A stretch of DNA of 39,704 bases, from the IMG/VR virus record IMGVR_UViG_3300037258_000491, positions 1 to 39,704 of that record; one strand, given 5' to 3'. The notes below the pieces were generated by a model. The model saw nothing but the letters and a program-made list of their open reading frames with translations, had not been told where the DNA came from and ran no database searches. This DNA comes from a virus. Position 1 is the stretch's first letter, and the number at the start of each line of letters is the position of its first letter. Both the position numbers and the translations under genes were made by a program. Shown one piece after another: positions 15,205 through 24,588 of the stretch.

Positions 15205-15924
15205 TCACCACAGCGACGCCGCGCCGATCGCTTGACGCAGGTAAATCCCCGCTGGGGCTGCGGTTACCACGGAGGCGGGCTTGATCTCAGCGAGCGCGAA
15301 GCCCCAGTCGGCTTTAGCCGTATTAGTGAAGCCCATGCTGATCGGCGTGCCGGACGTGGACAGCGAGGTGGCCTTGATGCACGCTTCGACGTCACCGAAT
15401 GAACCAGCGTCGGTCTGCCCGTAGATCGTGGTGGTGCCGTTAGCGACCAGCACGACTGCCCCGGCGCTGGTACCGCAGCCGCCGACCACCTGCGAACCTG
15501 TGGTACCAGGGGTGATCGACAGGTTCTGGATCGCTGAAGTAGATGAAACCGTAGCGATAACGCCGGGCTGTGAACCGATCGCCGCTGCTCCGGCGAACTG
15601 GCGGGTAATGATGCAGAGGTCTCCGACCGTGCCTGATACTGCGACGACGGTGAACGTAACCGTGGCAGCTCCCGACCAAGCAGCGCGCGCGTAGACCCAG
15701 CCCATACCGACAGCGTTGGCTGTCGCAGACTCTAGCAACGTCCAGCTGCCAGAACCGGACGTGTCGGTCAAGGTGGCACTGGAGTAGGTTTCACCGTCGC
15801 CGTTACCGCAGCCGATGATGGCCACCTGGAGAGTACCCGCCGTCGGACTGTACGAGCCAGTGGTGACAGTGTCGGTGCCGGAACTGGTGGCGAACGCGGC
15901 ACCTGCGGTCTCGGTCAGCGCCAT
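15205..15924 (-). CDS. Minor tail protein
   Basis: The protein has 239 residues, strand-rich and full of Thr, Ser, Gly and Ala, starting MALTETAGAAFATSSGTDTV. This kind of beta-repeat protein is common in the tail modules of actinobacterial siphoviruses. No catalytic motif is seen. It lies between the 164-residue tail protein and the large adhesin gene. Confidence 0.6.
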   Translation of the reverse strand: MALTETAGAAFATSSGTDTVTTGSYSPTAGTLQVAIIGCGNGDGETYSSATLTDTSGSGSWTLLESATANAVGMGWVYARAAWSGAATVTFTVVAVSGTVGDLCIITRQFAGAAAIGSQPGVIATVSSTSAIQNLSITPGTTGSQVVGGCGTSAGAVVLVANGTTTIYGQTDAGSFGDVEACIKATSLSTSGTPISMGFTNTAKADWGFALAEIKPASVVTAAPAGIYLRQAIGAASLW

Positions 15925-15965
15925 CTATCCCCTCCCGTTACCATCAGATCTAGTTACTCTTAGTG

Positions 15966-16460
15966 CTACTCTCTCCACACTAGGTAACCAAGAGCGGTTA
16001 CTGAGGTGGTCGGCACGGTGATCGTGCAGAGCAAGAAGGCAGAGACCGGCACCATCGGCTCGCGGCCGAGCGGGAACTGCTTGACGTAGGTATTCGTGGT
16101 CAGCAGCTGCGCGTCGTAGATCTGCGTAGTGGTTGCCACCGGAGCTACCGAGTTGGTAGCACCTGCGGTAAGCCAGTAGCCAGTGCAGCCGGAAGCATTG
16201 GCTCCCGGCGGGCCGTAAGGGGTAATGGTGCCTGCAGTCAGGTGCGTCGTTACTGAGGTGGTGCTGGTTTCTCGCAGGTCAACCGTTACCCCGGCCGGAG
16301 TGCCGGTGAACGACACGCCGTACTCGACGAGGCTGATCTGCTTGGTGCTTGGCGTGCCCAGCTGGAACAGCACCGTAGCGGACGTGCCAGTGGTGACACC
16401 GACGACGCTGCCGGTGGTCGGCGTCGGGAAGGTGCCCATGAAATACAAATTCTCAGCCAT
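15966..16460 (-). CDS. Minor tail protein
   Basis: The protein has 164 residues from the ATG at 16460, chosen because GGAGG lies eight bases upstream. An upstream ATG at 16478 overlaps the previous stop as ATGA and would add six residues. It is strand-rich with the segment QISLVEYGVSFTGTPAGVTV, a pattern I associate with small tail-fibre-type proteins. No enzymatic motif is seen. Confidence 0.6.
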   Translation of the reverse strand: MAENLYFMGTFPTPTTGSVVGVTTGTSATVLFQLGTPSTKQISLVEYGVSFTGTPAGVTVDLRETSTTSVTTHLTAGTITPYGPPGANASGCTGYWLTAGATNSVAPVATTTQIYDAQLLTTNTYVKQFPLGREPMVPVSAFLLCTITVPTTSVTALGYLVWRE

Positions 16461-16474
16461 CGATTTTTCCTCCG

Positions 16475-19117
16475 TCATCCGGACGCGTAAATACCGTAAC
16501 TGTCAAACCAGCCGGTGGTCCCGGAGGTGTCGTACTGGGTGACCTCGTAAATTGTCGCGGTCATCGCCCCGGTCCCGGTCAGCGTGCATGTCCAGGCGGG
16601 CAGTGAGTCGCTGCCCGTGGCTACCAGGTAATAGGCGGCTACGTACGCACGCGGCGCGGACGGGGTGCTGCCTTCCCCCCAGATCAGCGCCCAGCCGGAC
16701 GGCGCCCCTGGAGCGGTCACCGAAGTCGTTGCGGCTGCGGTAACCACAGCGATGAGCAGGTCGCCGGCGGTGTCATTCTGGCCAGTACCAAAAACGGGCG
16801 TGACCGAGCCGGACGTCGCCCGGGTCAAGGTAGGCGTACCAACGTAGCTAAGCGGCGGGATGACGTTTACCGTGCCCGCGACGGCGAGTAGCTCCAGCGC
16901 GACGGAGCCGGTGGAGGTAGTGGGGCTGCCCGTAGTTGAGCTAACAATGCCTGTAATTGCAAGGGGAGCCAGCGCAACCGAACCCGTCGAGGTAACACCC
17001 GCTACCCCGATATTCGTCACGTACGAGGTCCCGGCGGTATCACTGCCGTAATCACCTGCGTACACCGCAACCGTGGCGCCGTTGACCGAGAATGCGTACG
17101 TTTTTGACCACAGTGACGTCCAGGTAGTCCCGGTCGGGCTCGTCTCGAAGAACAGCGTGCCGGCCGATTCGCGGATACGCCACCAGGCATGATTCGTCGC
17201 GTTGTAGGTTACCGTCGGGCTGTTGGTTGTCGTGCCGTTCTGGTAGAGCAGCGCGTACATCGACCCGCCGGTGTAACCGATCTCTGCAGCGTAAGTACTA
17301 CCAGTCTCCGCTCCACTACCAAGAAAGACCTGCAGCGTCGTCTGTGCGCTCGTTGCAATGTATGGCAGGAACTCTCCGGCTACGAAACCCGATTTCAAAT
17401 TGTAAGTGTAGGTCGATATAAGAGCAGCATCGTAATTTACATCACACGGGATGGAGCACTCACTGCCGGACACCGCAACCGCGCCGTAGCTCCACGCCCA
17501 AGTAGTTGCCAGGTCATCAGAATCGAAGCCGTCTGCTAGAGTGGCCACCGCTGCTGGATTAGTGCTGATATTAGTGAAATAGGACGTCCCTGTTGCCTGG
17601 GTAGTGTAGTTACCGGCGTACACTCCGATGTACAGCGCAGTTACGTTTATCGTGTACGCGGTTGACCAGAGGTTCGTCCAGGCAGCGCCGTCTGATGCGA
17701 CGTCGAAGTACAGGAAGCCAGTCTGCTCGCGGATACGCCACCAGGCATGCGTGTTCGCGTTGTAGGTGGTGAGCGGGCTCTGCGTGGTCGTTCCAGCTTG
17801 GTTCAACGTAGCAATCATGCTGCCGTCGGAGTACCCGAGCGTAATGCTGTTATTCGCGTCTAGGTACAGCTGAAGGCCCGTTTCCGAGTTCGCTGTCTGA
17901 TAGGGGAGGAACTGGCCATACGTGTAGCTGCCGGTCAGGTTGTACGTGCTAGTGGTAGACAGTCCGCTAGAGTAACTCGTGTCGCACTGAACGGAGCACC
18001 AGGCGTTATCGACGAGGAACGTTCCCTGACTGTTCGCCCAGTTGGCTGCCGTGTCATCTGAACCGAACGCATCAGTGAACGAGCCCGTCGTCCCGGCGCC
18101 GCTGCCACCAGTACCGCCATTGACGACTGAAGAAGTAGCGAATGGCCCAAGTGCAACTGACCCGTGGGTGATAACAGCGCCCGCAGCAGCTGAGGAAGCA
18201 GTACCACTAACTGCCTTCGGTCCGAGGGCTACCGACCCGGCCACCGTGATGTTAGCGCCCGTCGAGTTCGGGTCAGCCCCCGCGGGCGCCCAGATCCGTA
18301 CATAATCAACGAGCAAGCCTTCAAACGGCAGCGATGCCGCCGCCGGGGTGCCGCTGTTAGTCGCATCCATGTGGATCTGCAGGATGACGTACATCCCGCC
18401 GTTACTGTTGAAGTTCCACGGGCCGTTAGCGCCAGTCTGCGCCGAAGTGGTGCTAGAGTTAAGCACCCCGTCGATGTAAACGTTAATCGTATTTTCCAGG
18501 TAGTCCAGCCGGAAGACGTGGTAGTTGCCGTCCCCGACGTTGAACCCGCCTGACTCGGCGATCGGGGCACCGGTTGTGGCAACCCCGCCACCCCAGATCG
18601 TGGTGTTAGATGTACCAGGCAGCGGGTTAGCCGACCCGGAGTCACCGGCCTCTTCCATGTCAATCTCGGACCAGGTCGAATCGTACTGGCTACTTACCCC
18701 GATGAACCAGCAGGCGGTCCACAGGCCTTTCAACGGGTTAACCTTGACCTTGATCTCGCACGACTGATTAAGCTGTACCGCATACTTTGGCGTACCACCC
18801 AGATGCTGCGGGTCAGGACCGGCGGAAGTATCCACGTATCCAGTCGGCCACAACGTAGACGGCGCCCCGTCAGTGCCTTTCTTGCCAACAGTGATACACA
18901 GGTTGCTGGCGCCGTCCTGAAACAAGTTGCTGACCGTACCGGGGTAGTAAGCCAGCTCGGCACTGCCGTTAAACGCGCTGCCAGCTACCCCGGTCGGAAT
19001 CACCCAGATAGCAGTGCTCGGCAGCGTGTTGGCAATGCCGCTGCTGCCCGAGTGCACGGTTCCACTAGAGTCAACCCAGGTGCCGCCGTTGAAGTCGTCG
19101 TTGAGGATGTATGCCAT
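16475..19117 (-). CDS. Tail protein with GH16-like glucanase domain
   Basis: The protein has 880 residues. Residues about 1-280 form a concanavalin-like domain of the GH16 type. It has the catalytic-spacing motif EIDMEE (E151, D153, E156) and a later GNYHVFRLDYLENTINVYID strand pair. GH16 enzymes cut beta-1,3/1,4-glucans and galactans, so the virion may degrade a surface polymer. After this come two homologous beta modules (about 335-530 and 535-710), each with the HAWWRIRE motif, and four TGSVALGP-like linkers. The C-terminal part (about 770-880) is another beta domain. The catalytic identity is by motif only. Confidence 0.75.
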   Translation of the reverse strand: MAYILNDDFNGGTWVDSSGTVHSGSSGIANTLPSTAIWVIPTGVAGSAFNGSAELAYYPGTVSNLFQDGASNLCITVGKKGTDGAPSTLWPTGYVDTSAGPDPQHLGGTPKYAVQLNQSCEIKVKVNPLKGLWTACWFIGVSSQYDSTWSEIDMEEAGDSGSANPLPGTSNTTIWGGGVATTGAPIAESGGFNVGDGNYHVFRLDYLENTINVYIDGVLNSSTTSAQTGANGPWNFNSNGGMYVILQIHMDATNSGTPAAASLPFEGLLVDYVRIWAPAGADPNSTGANITVAGSVALGPKAVSGTASSAAAGAVITHGSVALGPFATSSVVNGGTGGSGAGTTGSFTDAFGSDDTAANWANSQGTFLVDNAWCSVQCDTSYSSGLSTTSTYNLTGSYTYGQFLPYQTANSETGLQLYLDANNSITLGYSDGSMIATLNQAGTTTQSPLTTYNANTHAWWRIREQTGFLYFDVASDGAAWTNLWSTAYTINVTALYIGVYAGNYTTQATGTSYFTNISTNPAAVATLADGFDSDDLATTWAWSYGAVAVSGSECSIPCDVNYDAALISTYTYNLKSGFVAGEFLPYIATSAQTTLQVFLGSGAETGSTYAAEIGYTGGSMYALLYQNGTTTNSPTVTYNATNHAWWRIRESAGTLFFETSPTGTTWTSLWSKTYAFSVNGATVAVYAGDYGSDTAGTSYVTNIGVAGVTSTGSVALAPLAITGIVSSTTGSPTTSTGSVALELLAVAGTVNVIPPLSYVGTPTLTRATSGSVTPVFGTGQNDTAGDLLIAVVTAAATTSVTAPGAPSGWALIWGEGSTPSAPRAYVAAYYLVATGSDSLPAWTCTLTGTGAMTATIYEVTQYDTSGTTGWFDSYGIYASG

Positions 19118-22100
19118 CAGGGGCCGAGCACCTTCTGCAGGCCGCCGTTGATCCGGATGAACTGCTTCAGCGCGCTGAACACGGCCTTGTCCGCGCCCGC
19201 TGCATTGGCGTCGAAACTGAGCACTACCTGAACTCCGCCTACCTGCTGAGACTGCAGCTGCGCTGTTGCGCCCGCAGTACTAACATGCGCGCCGCCCGGC
19301 AGCTTGACCAGCTCCCGGCCGTACTCGCCAAGCATCGCCCAGCCCGCGGAAACCGCTCCACCCGTTGCGTAACCGTGCCCGGACCCGAGGCCGTTACCGT
19401 TAGACATCAGCGTCGGGCCATAGGTCGCCTTGGCGTAATTAATAGCCGCGGCTACGTTAGCAAGCGGGTCGTAAATGTTGCTTGAAGTACCTGGTTCATG
19501 GTACGCGGAGAACGTGGAACCAATAACCTGAAGAAGTCCCCGAGACGGATCACCGGCGGCGGCGTTGCTGTCCCAGTTATTGATCGCATTTGGATTGCCG
19601 CCCGACTCTGTAGAAATCTGGTACAGAACCTGATTGGCGAGACTTAGTGGAAGGCCATCCATCTTAAGCGCTTGATCAACGATGCTCGTCCACTGGGAAA
19701 CTCCGGCGCTCGCGTTGTATTTTACGTTAGTACCGGCCGAAGCGGCCTTGCTGGCGCCGCCCTTGACCGCGTTTATGATCGCGTCCCAAGCTGCTTTCAC
19801 GGCGGCATTGACAATATGACCGGGAGCGGAGAGCACCATCTGGGCCATCATCCCGGTAGAATTATCTGCACCCTTGTTCCCGAGCAGTGCACCGATCGCG
19901 TTCGCGAGGGCAACCGAGTTACCGCTGGCGAGGGCCGCCGCGATCTTCCCACCGCTGTCGATCTTCCCGATAATTCCGGTGACAAAGCTGCCGATATCAC
20001 CAAGGCCGTGCGAGATTGCCCCAACAGCCGCCTTGCCCGCGCCCACGATGTCACCGAGCACACCACCACCTGGAATGCCGCCCGCTGCGTACCCTGGCAC
20101 ACCCAACGCAGCGAACGCGGGCGCGAGCACCCGGCTGTGCGCAGCGCTGACTACCGTCTCACCCTTAGAGATCCGAGCAAGAACATCATCCGAGGTAGAA
20201 CCCGTCCCCGCGGTAACCAGGCCGCCCGCAGCTAGTGCAGCTACCTGACCGAGATGGGGACCACCAAGAGCACCGACCGTGTCATTCCACAAAGGAGCAA
20301 TACCATGATCGTAGACGGTATTGATAAGGAAGTTGACAGGAGCTTCAAAAATGCCCTCTAGCTTATTCCAATCCGTCTTAGCGTCGCTACTGATAGCAGC
20401 CCACTTATCGGACATCTCTTTACGAAGCGCGTCTATCTTACTGAGGACCCAACTGTAGGCCTTCTCGATAGGGTTGATAATGTAAGTGTAAACGAGGTTC
20501 CACGCAGCTAGCGCATCACTCTTGATAACATTCCAGTCCTGCTTCAACCCGGCAATAATAGCATTCCACACGGACTTTGAGGTATTTTCGATATCACCCC
20601 AGATTCCCTTGAAAAACCCGAATATCTGATTCCATACCGACTCAGCAACGGACTTGATCCCCGTCCACGCTGCGCCCGCGTCACTCTTCATGACCGTCCA
20701 GACCTGCAGCGCCAGGCCTTTCATATTATTCCAAATCTGTTCCGCTAGCGCGCTGATAGCATTCCATACCTGACCAAACAGAGCCTTAATCGCATTCCAG
20801 ACCTGAGACGCCGCTGTCTTAATGGCATTCCAGGCCGCCGTCCAGTTGCCGGTTAGGAGGTCAGCAAACACCTTAAAGAGAGCTACAATGACATCCCAGG
20901 CCACCTTTAGGATAGCAGCAATAGTATCCCAAGCAATCTTAGCCGCCGCAGAAATAGCATCCCAAGCTGTCTTTACGACAGCAACCATGATATCAAAATC
21001 TAGCTTCACCTGGTTACCGATAACAGTAAGTGCACTCTTCACCGGCGTACTCAAGGAGTCAAAAGCGTTCTTAATATAATCAACCGCGTCCGTGATTACA
21101 CCCTTGATATCAGACCAGATCTTCTGCCAGTTAGCAGCAAGAAGTAGGATAGCTGCAATAAGGACAGGAATAGGATCGGTAATAGCTAGCACTGCCGCAG
21201 CGATTCCGATAAGTACCATCGGGGGTACCTTGCTAATAAAATTGGTAAAACCAGTAACGATACCAACAATCGCGTTGACGACCCCGGGCTTAGTAATCGC
21301 CGTAACGATGGAAGTAAGCCCATCAGCAAGCTGAACAAGCAGCGCGGGCGCTACCTTAGCAATCATAGTTGCTAGCTGAGTAACCAAACCGGTAAGTGCA
21401 TTGATCATCCCCGGACTGAGAATCGCTTCAGCCATCTTGAGGAACGCATTGGATACCTGCGGGAGCACCTGGATGATAGCACCGAGAATCGATGTAGCTA
21501 GCTTAGCCAACGGCGGTAGCAGTTGCTCGATCCCCTGGGACAATGCACCCGTGATAACGGCCGCAAACTTGCCAATCAAGCTGACAATCTGGGGCAAGAT
21601 TGGAGCTAGATCTCCCGCCAAAGTAGAAACTATTTCAGTAAGTGTGTTAATCATGCCAGGACTGAGGATCGCCTGCGCCATTTTGAGGAACGCATTGGAT
21701 ACCTGCGGGAGTACCTGACCTATTGCACCAAGAATCGATGTAGCTAGCTTAGTCAATGGCGGTAGCAGCTGCCCGATCCCCTGAATCAGCGCACCGGTAA
21801 TGATGGCCGCAAACCTGCCAACCAAATCCACAATCGGCGGCAAGATCGGGACCAGATCCTCCGCCAAGGTAGAGACCACCTTACCCAGAGGTCCCGCCAG
21901 GTTCTCCAATGCATTGCCGATATCCGCAAACGCCCCGCTGTTCTCCAGTGTAGTGAACACCGTACCGAACGCTTTGGCAAGATCGTTCAGCCCTGGAGCT
22001 GCGCTCTTAATAACAGTACCTAGTGACTGGAAGACGCTCACCAGGTCTGATAGCACCGCGCCCGCGAAGCTAGCAATTACTTTGCCGATTGTAATGAACA

Positions 22101-23400
22101 CAGGTAGCAGCGACTCAACTGCTCCGGCTAGCGTGACAAACACCGGAGCCAGAGCGCCGGCGAAGATGTCCGCCAGTTTTCCTATAATCGGGAACAACGC
22201 ACTCAACACGTCCCCGAGTGCCTTAAAAATAGAGCTAGAAGCTGCGATTACCGGTGCGAAACCACTGAGCATCCCGCCGACATCTTTACCTAGATCGCCC
22301 AGCACGCCCGCCAGTGCATCAAATGCCGGTGAGGCGGCCTTCAGCAGCGACAGCAGCCCGGGGAGCAATCCACTAACCAAGCCTTCAATGCCCTTGAGCA
22401 GCGGCTGCAGCAGCGGTGCAGCAGCACCAAATACCTGGCCTAGCTCCAGCCCAATCGACTTAACGAAAACACCCAGCTGGCTGAACGCTTGTTCAACCGG
22501 CTTAACCAGCGGGAGGGCCGCCTTTGCGACTGTACCCTCAATGCCACTCCACGTGGCGGACATATTAGCCGCAAATTTCTTATTAGTACCTATCAGTATA
22601 GCGATGCCACCACCAAGCACGCCTAGCCCGGCGCCAACAGCGGCAATAGCAGGCAGCGCACCAAGCAAAGAAGCACCGAGCCCGGTCACCGTGGCCATCG
22701 CACCAGAAACCCCACCGATACCCGGTAGCGCTCCGCCCGCAATGCCGCTTGCGTCCTTAGCCAGCGCGCTACCTGAGCTACTCCCGCTTGAGCTACTACT
22801 GCTCTTGCTGCTTCCGCCCAGGCTGGGCAGGCTGAATGAGCTAAACGCGCTCTTAACCGCGCTGAGGAACCCCTTGGAGTATGAGGTACCGACGTTTGTC
22901 CCGGCCTTCTGCGCGTTGGCCGTTGCAGCGCCCGTTCCCGACCCGGACAACAGCCCGCCGATCGTCGAGTTGGCCTGACTACTCGCCTTGCTCAGGCTGT
23001 TGTTCAGTCCCGAGGCAAGACCCTGGCCGACCGCGGTACCCTGCTGGGAGGCCGACTGAACCACCGTCGAGCCGGCCGAGCCGAACAGCTTCTGCCCGCC
23101 GGACGTGCCGAACAGCCCGGACAGCAGACCCGAGCCCATGTTCTGCTGGAACTTCTGCAGCAGACCGCGGGAGAAGCCCTGGCCCGCTTGTTGCCCAGCA
23201 GTCTGTGCCGTTGAAGTAACGGACGAGCTTTTACCGCCAAACAGCGCCCCGGTGACACCGCTGCCCATCGACTTATTGAACCCAGAGTTAAAGCCCTGCC
23301 CCGCTGCCTGCCCTGATTTAGTTGCCTGGGTAGCGATGGCGTTTAGTGCAGAAGTGGCGGCGTTTTTGACAGTTACAGTGATCGTTACGGTGTTGGCCAT
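19117..23400 (-). CDS. Tail tape measure protein with lytic transglycosylase domain
   Basis: The protein has 1,427 residues. It sets tail length and fits a siphovirus tail. The N-terminal half is low-complexity (Ser/Gly/Gln) and helical. The middle holds long amphipathic repeats, including a tandem duplication of 82 residues. Residues about 800-1010 are a Trp-rich series (VWNAIK, IWNNMK, AWTGIK) typical of tape measures. Near residue 1260 ISTESGGNPNAIN and GLLQVIGSTFSAY match the soluble lytic transglycosylase fold, with the Glu of TES the likely catalytic acid. That domain would cut peptidoglycan during DNA entry. The ATG at 23400 lies inside the end of the frameshifted chaperone. Confidence 0.95.
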   Translation of the reverse strand: MANTVTITVTVKNAATSALNAIATQATKSGQAAGQGFNSGFNKSMGSGVTGALFGGKSSSVTSTAQTAGQQAGQGFSRGLLQKFQQNMGSGLLSGLFGTSGGQKLFGSAGSTVVQSASQQGTAVGQGLASGLNNSLSKASSQANSTIGGLLSGSGTGAATANAQKAGTNVGTSYSKGFLSAVKSAFSSFSLPSLGGSSKSSSSSSGSSSGSALAKDASGIAGGALPGIGGVSGAMATVTGLGASLLGALPAIAAVGAGLGVLGGGIAILIGTNKKFAANMSATWSGIEGTVAKAALPLVKPVEQAFSQLGVFVKSIGLELGQVFGAAAPLLQPLLKGIEGLVSGLLPGLLSLLKAASPAFDALAGVLGDLGKDVGGMLSGFAPVIAASSSIFKALGDVLSALFPIIGKLADIFAGALAPVFVTLAGAVESLLPVFITIGKVIASFAGAVLSDLVSVFQSLGTVIKSAAPGLNDLAKAFGTVFTTLENSGAFADIGNALENLAGPLGKVVSTLAEDLVPILPPIVDLVGRFAAIITGALIQGIGQLLPPLTKLATSILGAIGQVLPQVSNAFLKMAQAILSPGMINTLTEIVSTLAGDLAPILPQIVSLIGKFAAVITGALSQGIEQLLPPLAKLATSILGAIIQVLPQVSNAFLKMAEAILSPGMINALTGLVTQLATMIAKVAPALLVQLADGLTSIVTAITKPGVVNAIVGIVTGFTNFISKVPPMVLIGIAAAVLAITDPIPVLIAAILLLAANWQKIWSDIKGVITDAVDYIKNAFDSLSTPVKSALTVIGNQVKLDFDIMVAVVKTAWDAISAAAKIAWDTIAAILKVAWDVIVALFKVFADLLTGNWTAAWNAIKTAASQVWNAIKALFGQVWNAISALAEQIWNNMKGLALQVWTVMKSDAGAAWTGIKSVAESVWNQIFGFFKGIWGDIENTSKSVWNAIIAGLKQDWNVIKSDALAAWNLVYTYIINPIEKAYSWVLSKIDALRKEMSDKWAAISSDAKTDWNKLEGIFEAPVNFLINTVYDHGIAPLWNDTVGALGGPHLGQVAALAAGGLVTAGTGSTSDDVLARISKGETVVSAAHSRVLAPAFAALGVPGYAAGGIPGGGVLGDIVGAGKAAVGAISHGLGDIGSFVTGIIGKIDSGGKIAAALASGNSVALANAIGALLGNKGADNSTGMMAQMVLSAPGHIVNAAVKAAWDAIINAVKGGASKAASAGTNVKYNASAGVSQWTSIVDQALKMDGLPLSLANQVLYQISTESGGNPNAINNWDSNAAAGDPSRGLLQVIGSTFSAYHEPGTSSNIYDPLANVAAAINYAKATYGPTLMSNGNGLGSGHGYATGGAVSAGWAMLGEYGRELVKLPGGAHVSTAGATAQLQSQQVGGVQVVLSFDANAAGADKAVFSALKQFIRINGGLQKVLGP
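21399..21890 (-). repeat. Intragenic tandem duplication in the tape measure gene
   Basis: Two copies of a 246-base (82-codon) unit lie head to tail, beginning near 21399 and 21645. Stretches such as GGAACGCATTGGATACCTGC recur exactly. Divergence elsewhere is mostly synonymous, so the duplication is fairly recent and under selection. Each unit would add a fixed length to the tail. Confidence 0.8.
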
Positions 23401-23950
23401 CCGCCGCCCTCCTCTCGCTGCATACCATGGTGTTCAATTTTCAGCAGGCGCAGGATGTCCGCGCCCTCATCATAGGCCTGGCTAGGCAGGCAGTGAAACC
23501 GATCGCAGACCGCGAGGATGACCTCAGCCTCCGCTAGCTCACGCGGCCGGGTTACGACACGTCCATCGGGATAGATAGCTCCTGGCTGGTCCCGCCACCG
23601 TTCGAGATCTTGCTGGAGAGATTTGGGATGTCACTCACCGCTGCCATCCAGGAGAAGAAGATGTTCAGCACGAATGGCAAGTCGAAATCGAGCAGCGTAT
23701 CGAAGCTGATCGTCGCCGGCTTATCGTCATCGTCCTCGATGTTCCAAGCCACGATGACATCTGCTAGCTTCTTGAGAATCTGCCGCTGCGCATCCGGGTC
23801 TTCCTGCGCAACTACCTGCAGTTCAGCGATTTCCAGGAACTCGCGCAGCGGCAACGACTTAGCGAGTACCTCTAGTCCCTCAAACTCTTCACCCTCGAAC
23901 TTAAGCAGAAACTGCCGGGTCGTGCGCTTATACCCCGGGCGCTTGCTCAC
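23385..23950 (-). CDS. Tail assembly chaperone, long form made by -1 frameshift
   Basis: The product has about 188 residues: the first 110 of the short chaperone, then 78 from the -1 frame. The shift occurs at the heptamer C CCA AAT (minus strand of 23621-23627), the canonical X XXY YYZ form in the correct frame. It lies just past a TGA in the -1 frame. The extension starts SLQQDLERWRDQ and contains PRELAEAEVILAVCDRF and LRLLKIE, features I know from long tail chaperones of actinobacterial phages. It stops at 23385, 16 bases inside the tape measure gene. Such pairs fold and load the tape measure during tail assembly. Confidence 0.85.
23552..23950 (-). CDS. Tail assembly chaperone, short form
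   Basis: The protein has 132 residues and directly precedes the tape measure gene, where siphoviruses keep this gene. It is helical and acidic (QVVAQEDPDAQRQILKKLAD; IEDDDDKPATIS). The heptamer at codons 108-110 lets a fraction of ribosomes make the long form. The short form ends in a Ser/Gly tail at TAA. Confidence 0.85.
   Translation of the reverse strand: MSKRPGYKRTTRQFLLKFEGEEFEGLEVLAKSLPLREFLEIAELQVVAQEDPDAQRQILKKLADVIVAWNIEDDDDKPATISFDTLLDFDLPFVLNIFFSWMAAVSDIPNLSSKISNGGGTSQELSIPMDVS
23621..23627 (-). promoter_or_regulatory. Programmed -1 frameshift heptamer CCCAAAT
   Basis: On the minus strand the sequence reads C CCA AAT in the zero frame, so both tRNAs can re-pair as CCC AAA in the -1 frame. 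The -1 frame opens directly downstream of a TGA at 23631-23633 and stays open for 78 codons after the slip. Confidence 0.8.
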
Positions 23951-23959
23951 CAGGAACTC

Positions 23960-24391
23960 CTAAGCATGCGTCGACCAGGCTGGTACCGTACCGTCAGCCA
24001 GCGAGCCGGGCACCTGCCAGGTCAGCTCACCGGTGTTCGCCCGGGTGATCTGGTAGTCAGTGAGCAGGCAGTTTACTACCAGGGCAGGCAGCCCGGTCGT
24101 AGTGCCGATCGGGTCAATCTCCACCGACCGGACCACCGAAGTCGACGAGACCGTCTTAAACACGTCATGGCTCATGTTCGAATCAGCCGAGTTGAAAACG
24201 CCGTTCAGCGTGACCGAGAAGTCAGCTAGCAGCAGGATGCGCTCGTTGGCGAACTTGTCCACGCCAGTTACGTCCTGCACCGCCCGCGGCGTGGAGAACT
24301 GGTAGTTAGTTACGTCATTGGTGATGGTCCGGGCGGTCGGAGTCGAATCCTCGACAACAATGGCACCACCGAGGCCGGAAGTCTTTGCCAA
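23960..24391 (-). CDS. Short tail-tube-like protein
   Basis: The protein has 143 residues. The start is a TTG at 24391 with AGAAAGGGG upstream. It begins MAKTSGLG, like the 315-residue protein encoded at 25065-26012. It also shares the segment STPRAVQDVTGVDKFANERI against STPTALLDVTSIKQSANERI. Both therefore look like tail-tube family members. It may form or modify the tube, or be a second tube protein. It sits directly before the chaperone genes, where a major tail protein is often found. Confidence 0.75.
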   Translation of the reverse strand: MAKTSGLGGAIVVEDSTPTARTITNDVTNYQFSTPRAVQDVTGVDKFANERILLLADFSVTLNGVFNSADSNMSHDVFKTVSSTSVVRSVEIDPIGTTTGLPALVVNCLLTDYQITRANTGELTWQVPGSLADGTVPAWSTHA

Positions 24392-24396
24392 GGTAA

Positions 24397-24582
24397 TCAG
24401 CCCCTTTCTACGGGGTAATTGACAGACCCGGCAGGAAGCCGGACGGTAATTTCATCGTACGGCTCACCGAGATCCGGACGGTATTCCATAATGCGGGGGT
24501 TTGCCTGCTTCACGTAAGTAACCGAAGCAGTAGTAAGGTCCGCTTCCACCATCAAGGATGTTCCGGAAACAGGTATCAGCAC
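24397..24582 (-). CDS. Small tail-module protein
   Basis: The protein has 61 residues from a GTG at 24582, with GAGAAGGG in the end of the preceding gene as SD. It appears to be a small beta-type protein (TSLMVEADLTTASVTYVKQ, EITVRLPAGSV). The family is not recognised. Its place between tail genes suggests a structural role. Confidence 0.6.
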   Translation of the reverse strand: MLIPVSGTSLMVEADLTTASVTYVKQANPRIMEYRPDLGEPYDEITVRLPAGSVNYPVERG

Positions 24583-24588
24583 CAGTAG

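Noticed and set aside
21800-22978. 392-residue reading frame on the plus strand
   Set aside because: It lies entirely inside the tape measure gene on the opposite strand and has low-complexity composition and no family resemblance.
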